This document shows positions 59,526-64,000 of a stretch of DNA of 64,000 nt, piece by piece. Position 1 is the first letter of the stretch. Each line of letters starts with the position of its first letter. The position numbers and the translations under genes are program-made. Below the pieces are notes generated by a model. The model did no database searches. It saw only the letters and a list, made by a program, of their open reading frames with translations, and was not told the origin of the DNA. Source of the stretch: Rhodoferax sp. (lineage in GTDB: Bacteria; Pseudomonadota; Gammaproteobacteria; Burkholderiales; Burkholderiaceae_C). Where the stretch lies: NCBI GenBank assembly GCA_024236015.1, contig JACKLK010000001.1:62001-126000 (forward strand), read 5' to 3'.

Positions 59526-59575
59526 CGCAACACAAATTCTTCTTGCTACCCGGGAGGCATCCATATAAGTTCCCC

Positions 59576-59815
59576 ATGAAGAAATGTCTCTTGCTGCTGT
59601 CCTTCCTGTTCATGTCGGCGGGCGCATTTGCCCACAACTGCCCGAACGAGATGAAGGCCATCGATCTCAAGCTGACCGGCAATCCCAAGCTCAGTTCGGC
59701 CGACATGAGCCGGGTGATGAGTTTGCGCACCGATGGCGAGAAACTGCACAAGGAGGGCAAACACGCCGATTCGATGAAGGCCTTGGCCGAGGCGAAGAAA
59801 CTGCTCGGCATGTAA
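59576..59815 (+). CDS. Small exported protein of unknown function
   Basis: A 79-residue protein with a signal peptide (KKCLLLLSFLFMSAGAFA, cleavage after AFA or AFAH) and a helical mature part, EMKAIDLKLTGNPKLSSADMSRVMSLRTDGEKLHKEGKHADSMKALAEAKKLLGM, likely periplasmic. Similar small proteins occur in betaproteobacteria without assigned function. The IS ends 6 bp before its ATG and has cut away the GG of its ribosome-binding site. An ORF from the IS 3' end (59387) runs into it in frame. Confidence 0.7.
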   Translation: MKKCLLLLSFLFMSAGAFAHNCPNEMKAIDLKLTGNPKLSSADMSRVMSLRTDGEKLHKEGKHADSMKALAEAKKLLGM

Positions 59816-59914
59816 GCCAGCGCGCCGGCCTGTGGACCCAGGCCGGACATGCCCGCAGCGCACGCTGTGCTGCGCCGGCGCGGGGCACCCGCGGTGGTGT
59901 GCCGGTGGCGCCTG

Positions 59915-60826
59915 TCAGGCGGCTGCCGGCGGACCGACGAATGCCCGGATCATCCGGTTCACCGCATCGGGCTGTTCATGCGCAAGCCAGTGGCTGGCAT
60001 CGGGCAGGTATTGCACCCGCAAGTCGGGTACGACCTGTTCGAGACCGTCCAGGCAACCGGGCAGCAGGTGGCGGTCCTGTTCACCCCACAACACCAGCGT
60101 CGGCATCGTGACCTGCACCGTGGCCGGATCGATCTTCACCGCACAGGCGCCCGGCTCGGTGGCCGTGGCCGGGTGCAGCGGGCTGGCCCGGTAGTAGTTC
60201 AGCGCCGCCGTGATGGCACCCGGCTGGGTCCAGGCCGCCACGTACCGCTGCGCCGTCGCATCGTCGAACCATCGCGGCGCCGTGCCGTCGGGGTCGGCCA
60301 GCATGCCGCGCAACCAGGCACAGTCGTTGGCGAGCAGCGTGGCGGCGGCATCGGGTCGGCGAAACAGGTTCATGTACGCGCTGGCGTCGATCTGCTGCCG
60401 GTTGTGGCACAACTCGCGCGCAAAGGTCCAGGGATGCACGGCGTTGAGGATCACCAGCTTGTGCACCATGTCGGGACGGGTGATCGCCATCGCGAAGGCC
60501 AGCGCACCGCCCCAGTCATGGCCGACCAGCACGCACTGCCGATAGCCCAATGCCTGCACCAGTTCGACGAGGTCGGTCACGATGGCCTGGGCGCGGTAGT
60601 CGGACAACCTGGCGGGCCTGTCGCTGAGGTTGACACCGCGCGTGTCGGGTGCGACGACGAAGTGGTCGCGTCCGAACTCCTGCAGTTGTGCATGCCAGGC
60701 GAACCAGAATTCGGGGAATCCGTGCAGGAACAACATCAGCGGCCGGCCGGGTTCGCCGGCCTGGGCATGGTGCAGGCGCACTCCGTTGACGGAGGTGCGG
60801 GCAAAGGTGATCGTGTCGCTCGGCAT
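59915..60826 (-). CDS. Alpha/beta hydrolase (epoxide hydrolase-like)
   Basis: A 303-residue hydrolase. HGFPEFWFAWHAQL holds the oxyanion-hole HGFP, GHDWGGALAF the nucleophile Asp (as in epoxide hydrolases and haloalkane dehalogenases), and a C-terminal DASHWLAHEQPDAV the catalytic His. A DTRGVNLSDRP loop and a cap domain (about residues 140-215) are present. Asp in the nucleophile elbow favours epoxide or fluoroacetate-type dehalogenating chemistry over esterase activity. The ATG at 60826 is chosen; upstream open frame is shadow. Confidence 0.88.
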   Translation of the reverse strand: MPSDTITFARTSVNGVRLHHAQAGEPGRPLMLFLHGFPEFWFAWHAQLQEFGRDHFVVAPDTRGVNLSDRPARLSDYRAQAIVTDLVELVQALGYRQCVLVGHDWGGALAFAMAITRPDMVHKLVILNAVHPWTFARELCHNRQQIDASAYMNLFRRPDAAATLLANDCAWLRGMLADPDGTAPRWFDDATAQRYVAAWTQPGAITAALNYYRASPLHPATATEPGACAVKIDPATVQVTMPTLVLWGEQDRHLLPGCLDGLEQVVPDLRVQYLPDASHWLAHEQPDAVNRMIRAFVGPPAAA

Positions 60827-60908
60827 CGGTCTTGCTGCTGTTGTGTTGCGCCCGGATCTGTCGGCGACCGACTGCAGGCCGGCCCTGCCGCCGGTGCGCG
60901 ACGGTGGC

Positions 60909-62060
60909 TCAGAGCTCCTCGACGCGCCGCGCCGGGTAGCTGTCCCAGGCCTGGCAGCCCGGGCATTGCCAGAAGTGCTGCTTGGCCTCGAAGCCGCAGG
61001 CCGCGCAGCGGTAACGCGTGAGCGGCTTGACCGCATGCTCCAGCGCCCGTTGCACCGAGGGCTGGGCCAGGGCCTGCTCCTCGCTCGCGAGCCAGCGTGA
61101 CGCCGCCACCAGCGAGGGTTCCTTCTCGAGGTGGCGCAGGTACCACTGGCGCGTCTCGGCCGGGCTCTTGCCCAGATGGGTCTCGAGCGTGACGATGGCC
61201 TCCAGGCAGTCGATGCAGGGCGCCTCGGCATAGTGCGCCTTGATGCGTTCGAGCACCTGCGGCGCCTGCCCGCTGGCGATGCCGAGCTGGGCCAGGTGCG
61301 CGGCGATCAGCGGCACCGCCGCCGGTGCCACGTCGTGGACGGATTGCAGCGTCGCCAGTGCCTGGTCCGGATGGCCGCGCTGGCCCAGCAACTTGGCCAG
61401 CTCGATGCGCGGCCGCGGGGCATTGGGGGCGTTGTGCATCGCCTGTTCCAGCAGCTTCTGCGCGGCCTCGGGTTCGTGGGCTGCCAGATGCGCGGCGCTT
61501 TGTTCGCACAGATAGTGGGCGAGCCGGCCGGCAAAACTGCCGTGTTCGGCGTTCTCCAGGCGCTGCGCCACTTCGGCGGCCCGGACCCAGTCGCGCGAGC
61601 GCTCGTAGTTGGCCAGCAGTGCCAGCCGTGCCTCGGACTGGAACGGCGTGCCTTCGAGCTTGAGCAAGGCTTCTTCGGCGCGGTCGAGCAGGCCGGCGCG
61701 CAGGTAGTCCAGCGCCAGCGCATGCTGGGCCCGGTGGCGGTCGGCCGAGCTGAGGTCGCCGCGCGAGAGCAGGTGCTGGTGCACCCGCACCGCACGTTCG
61801 TATTCGCCACGCCGGCGAAACAGGTTGCCGAGCGCGAAATGCAGCTCCGATGTGTCCGGATCGTTCTGCACCGCCTCGATGAAGGCGTCGATGGCCTGGT
61901 CCTGCTGTTCGTTGAGCAGGAAGTTGAGGCCGCGGAAATAGGCCTTGGGGGCGCGCCGGTTCTCCAGCCGCAGCTGGCGCAGGTCGAAGCGCGATGCGGC
62001 CCAGCCGAGAACGAAGGTGACGGGAAGGCTCAGCAGCAGCCAGCTGATGTCAAAGTCCAT
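60909..62060 (-). CDS. lapB: Lipopolysaccharide assembly protein LapB (YciM)
   Basis: A 383-residue protein with an N-terminal membrane anchor (ISWLLLSLPVTFVLGWAASRFD), a long TPR array (about residues 35-340) and a C-terminal rubredoxin-type metal knuckle, YRCAACGFEAKQHFWQCPGCQAWDSY. LapB controls LPS synthesis by directing FtsH to degrade LpxC. It overlaps lapA by 11 bp on the same strand. Confidence 0.95.
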   Translation of the reverse strand: MDFDISWLLLSLPVTFVLGWAASRFDLRQLRLENRRAPKAYFRGLNFLLNEQQDQAIDAFIEAVQNDPDTSELHFALGNLFRRRGEYERAVRVHQHLLSRGDLSSADRHRAQHALALDYLRAGLLDRAEEALLKLEGTPFQSEARLALLANYERSRDWVRAAEVAQRLENAEHGSFAGRLAHYLCEQSAAHLAAHEPEAAQKLLEQAMHNAPNAPRPRIELAKLLGQRGHPDQALATLQSVHDVAPAAVPLIAAHLAQLGIASGQAPQVLERIKAHYAEAPCIDCLEAIVTLETHLGKSPAETRQWYLRHLEKEPSLVAASRWLASEEQALAQPSVQRALEHAVKPLTRYRCAACGFEAKQHFWQCPGCQAWDSYPARRVEEL

Positions 62061-62355
62061 GGGCTGCGCCAGGGTGGGGCGGTTGGTCCGCGTTCGGGGT
62101 GCTCGCCGGCGGCGGGGCCTGCACGCGTTGCGCCATGTCGCTGCGTCGCCAGCGCCGGGGGGCCATGCCCAGCACGCCGACGACGAGGCCGACGGCGAAC
62201 GCCGCGAGCACGATCAGCACCATCGGGCTGCGCCATTGCTGGCCGAAGAACAGATGCAGGCTGGCCTCGTGCTGGTTGTTCAGGGCAAAGGCGAACAGCG
62301 TGAAAAAGATCAATGCCTTGAGCACCCACTTGAGCAACCGGATGGCGTTCTTCAT
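62050..62355 (-). CDS. lapA: LapA-family membrane protein
   Basis: A 101-residue protein with two membrane segments (LKALIFFTLFAFALNNQ and PMVLIVLAAFAVGLVVGVLG) and a hydrophilic tail. The NNQHEASLHLFFGQQWRSPM loop between the helices is characteristic of LapA, which partners LapB. The ATG at 62355 is preceded by GGGG-rich sequence of weak SD quality. Confidence 0.9.
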   Translation of the reverse strand: MKNAIRLLKWVLKALIFFTLFAFALNNQHEASLHLFFGQQWRSPMVLIVLAAFAVGLVVGVLGMAPRRWRRSDMAQRVQAPPPASTPNADQPPHPGAAHGL

Positions 62356-62458
62356 GGGGATCGATTCTACGGGGGCGACTGTCGGCGGCGATGGTGCGCC
62401 GAGCACTCGTGCAGGCGGCTGCGCGGCGCAGGCCGGCCGCGCAGCGGCGCCGGCGCAT

Positions 62459-62785
62459 CTAGGCGCGGCGCTTGTCGACTTCGCCGGGCGCCAGCGTATC
62501 GGCGGTTCGACGATCGACCGCCTCGCGCAAGGCCTTGCCAGGCTTGAAATGGGGAACCCGCTTTTCGGGTATGGCGACGCTTTCGCCACTGCGTGGGTTG
62601 CGACCCATGCGTGGAGGGCGCCGATTGATCGAGAAACTGCCGAAGCCGCGGATCTCGATCCGGTGTCCGGCCACCAAGGCGTCGTTCATCGCGTCGAGAA
62701 TCGCCTTGACGGCGAACTCAGCATCGCGGTGGGTGAGTTGCCCAAACCGGTTGGCCAGCAACTCAACAAGATCCGATCGGGTCAT
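62459..62785 (-). CDS. ihfB: Integration host factor subunit beta
   Basis: A 108-residue HU/IHF protein. MTRSDLVELLANRFGQLTHRDAEFAVKAILDAMNDAL is followed by RIEIRGFGSFSINRRPPRMGRNPRSGESVAIPEKRVPHFKPGKALRE with the DNA-arm Pro in GRNPRSG. It forms the IHF heterodimer that bends DNA. It lies downstream of rpsA, as in most proteobacteria, behind a hairpin at 62798-62848. Confidence 0.96.
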   Translation of the reverse strand: MTRSDLVELLANRFGQLTHRDAEFAVKAILDAMNDALVAGHRIEIRGFGSFSINRRPPRMGRNPRSGESVAIPEKRVPHFKPGKALREAVDRRTADTLAPGEVDKRRA

Positions 62786-62797
62786 GGTAGGTGTCGA

Positions 62798-62848
62798 GAA
62801 AAGGACAAGGTCGTGACACGCACGCAGGGTGGCGCGCCACGACCTTGT
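62798..62848 (-). terminator. Long hairpin between rpsA and ihfB
   Basis: An 11-bp perfect inverted repeat (ACAAGGTCGTG, 62805-62815, with CACGACCTTGT, 62838-62848) encloses 22 nt. In the rpsA direction it is followed by CC and four T. It is likely a partial terminator that lowers ihfB transcription relative to rpsA. Confidence 0.6.
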
Positions 62849-62861
62849 GGTCAGGCAACGA

Positions 62862-64000
62862 TCAGTTGTTGTCCAGTTTGGCGCGCAGCAAGGCGCCCAG
62901 GCTGGTCGTGCCGGCGTTCTCACGCTGGGAGCTCTGGCTCAGGCTGGCCATGGCTTCCTGCTGGTCCACGGCATCCTTGGCCTTGATCGACAGCTGGATG
63001 TTGCGGGTCTTGCGATCCACGTTGACCACCACCGCGGTGACTTCGTCGCCTTCCTTGAGCACGTTGCGCGCATCTTCGACGCGGTCACGGCTGATCTCGG
63101 AGGCACGCAGGTAGGCGATGATGTCGTTGCCCAGGTCGATCTCGGCACCCTTGGGATCCACGGTCTTGACCTTGCCGGTCACGATCTGGCCCTTGTCATT
63201 CACCGACACGAAGGTCGTGAACGGGTCGGAGTCGAGCTGCTTGATGCCCAGCGAGATGCGCTCGCGGTCGACGTCGACGGCCAGCACCAGGGCTTCGACT
63301 TCCTGGCCCTTCTTGTAGTTGCGCACGGCGGCTTCGCCCGGCTCGTTCCAGCTCAGGTCGGACAGGTGCACCAGGCCGTCGATGCCGGCGGCCAGGCCGA
63401 CGAACACGCCGAAGTCGGTGATCGACTTGATCGGACCCTTGACGCGGTCACCGCGCTTGGTGTTCTGCGCGAATTCCTGCCACGGGTTGGCCTTGCACTG
63501 CTTCATGCCCAGGCTGATGCGGCGCTTGTCTTCGTCGATCTCGAGGACCATGACTTCGACCTCTTCGCCCAGCGTGACGATCTTGCTCGGGGCCACGTTC
63601 TTGTTGGTCCAGTCCATCTCGGACACGTGCACCAGGCCTTCAATGCCCGGCTCGAGTTCGACGAACGCGCCGTAGTCGGCGATGTTGGTGATCTTGCCGA
63701 ACATGCGCGTGCCTTGCGGGTAGCGGCGGTTCACGCCCAGCCACGGATCGTCGCCCATCTGCTTGAGACCCAGCGAGACACGGTTCTTCTCGGTGTCGAA
63801 CTTCAGGATCTTGGCCATGATTTCCTGGCCGGCCGTCACCACCTCGCTCGGGTGGCGGACACGGCGCCAGGCCATGTCGGTGATGTGCAGCAGGCCGTCG
63901 ATGCCGCCGAGGTCGACGAACGCACCGTATTCGGTGATGTTCTTGACGACGCCGTTGACGATGGCGCCTTCCTTCAGGGTGGCCATCAGCTTGGCGCGTT
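62862..64000 (-). CDS. rpsA: 30S ribosomal protein S1, N-terminal part beyond the window
   Basis: The last 379 or so codons of S1. Four S1 RNA-binding repeats are visible, each with a pattern such as GAFVDLGGIDGLLHITDMAW, GAFVELEPGIEGLVHVSEMDW and GVFVGLAAGIDGLVHLSDLSW. The frame stays open through the window edge (a Met codon at 63986 is internal). Intact S1 is about 560 residues with six repeats, so about 180 residues lie to the right. S1 unwinds and binds mRNA on the 30S subunit. Confidence 0.96.
   Translation of the reverse strand, partial: RAKLMATLKEGAIVNGVVKNITEYGAFVDLGGIDGLLHITDMAWRRVRHPSEVVTAGQEIMAKILKFDTEKNRVSLGLKQMGDDPWLGVNRRYPQGTRMFGKITNIADYGAFVELEPGIEGLVHVSEMDWTNKNVAPSKIVTLGEEVEVMVLEIDEDKRRISLGMKQCKANPWQEFAQNTKRGDRVKGPIKSITDFGVFVGLAAGIDGLVHLSDLSWNEPGEAAVRNYKKGQEVEALVLAVDVDRERISLGIKQLDSDPFTTFVSVNDKGQIVTGKVKTVDPKGAEIDLGNDIIAYLRASEISRDRVEDARNVLKEGDEVTAVVVNVDRKTRNIQLSIKAKDAVDQQEAMASLSQSSQRENAGTTSLGALLRAKLDNN

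Larger units (their letters stand above)
58003..59569 (+). mobile_element. IS110-family (IS1111-type) insertion sequence, copy 2
   Basis: Inverted second copy of the element at 31591-33157, with the same length of 1567 bp. Inverted repeats are at 58012-58024 and 59552-59564. The left flank reads CCC before GG and the right flank AG before TTCCCC and an ATG. Removing the IS restores a GGAG six bases before the start of the gene at 59576. Confidence 0.9.

Noticed and set aside
31591..59569. Composite transposon carrying an accessory cargo
   Set aside because: The interior looks like ordinary Burkholderiales chromosome, and each IS has its own distinct flanks that fit separate insertions into existing gene leaders.
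59387..59575. Protein-coding gene in the 3' end of the IS
   Set aside because: The product has no family features, lies in the expected guide-RNA region, and runs into unrelated flanking sequence in both copies.

Overview
The window is GC-rich, densely coded DNA from a betaproteobacterium, most likely order Burkholderiales and perhaps Comamonadaceae. The evidence is the rpsA-ihfB-lapA-lapB block at the right end, a Bug-family binding protein, a Burkholderiales-type bactofilin, and many transport and catabolic operons. No rRNA, tRNA, CRISPR array or phage module was seen.

Left part (1-12 kb): a tungsten locus. A ModE-like regulator is divergent from tupBCA (tungstate uptake). It is followed by a GAF/Fis-type regulator without an AAA+ domain, an inositol-monophosphatase-family gene, and an aldehyde:ferredoxin-oxidoreductase operon (16-Cys ferredoxin, tungstopterin AOR, FAD oxidoreductase, MoaD-like protein, small unknown protein). 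Two perfect dyads lie in the aor leader and an intrinsic terminator lies inside the operon.

12-31 kb: mostly housekeeping and signalling genes. They include two c-di-GMP proteins, a hot-dog thioesterase, a gamma-glutamylcyclotransferase-like protein, pyrF, an RraA-like protein, bactofilin, an M19 dipeptidase, a RusA-like protein, an M17 aminopeptidase and a DJ-1/PfpI protein. A Bug-sulfatase-CoA-transferase cluster closes this part.

31.6-59.6 kb: two IS110-family (IS1111-type) elements, indistinguishable over the parts compared, in opposite orientation, bracket about 25 kb. Inside are an ars operon with a half-length aquaporin, a TRAP transporter with a regulator and a 5-oxoprolinase-like protein, and a DUF1028-peptide ABC transporter-gamma-glutamyltransferase operon. 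The last two suggest use of gamma-glutamyl compounds. Each IS lies between a promoter and a start codon, and reconstruction suggests that each split a Shine-Dalgarno GGAG. The 3' noncoding end of each IS holds a candidate guide RNA.

Right end (59.6-64 kb): a small exported protein, an alpha/beta hydrolase, and lapB-lapA-ihfB-rpsA (rpsA cut by the window edge).

The most unusual pattern is a family of about 66-nt intergenic repeats, five units at four loci. They encode a short similar peptide, carry a purine-rich SD-like stretch, and begin by overlapping the stop codon of the gene upstream. At three loci the repeat ORF ends overlapping the start of the next gene. A different tandem repeat does the same job between two permease genes.
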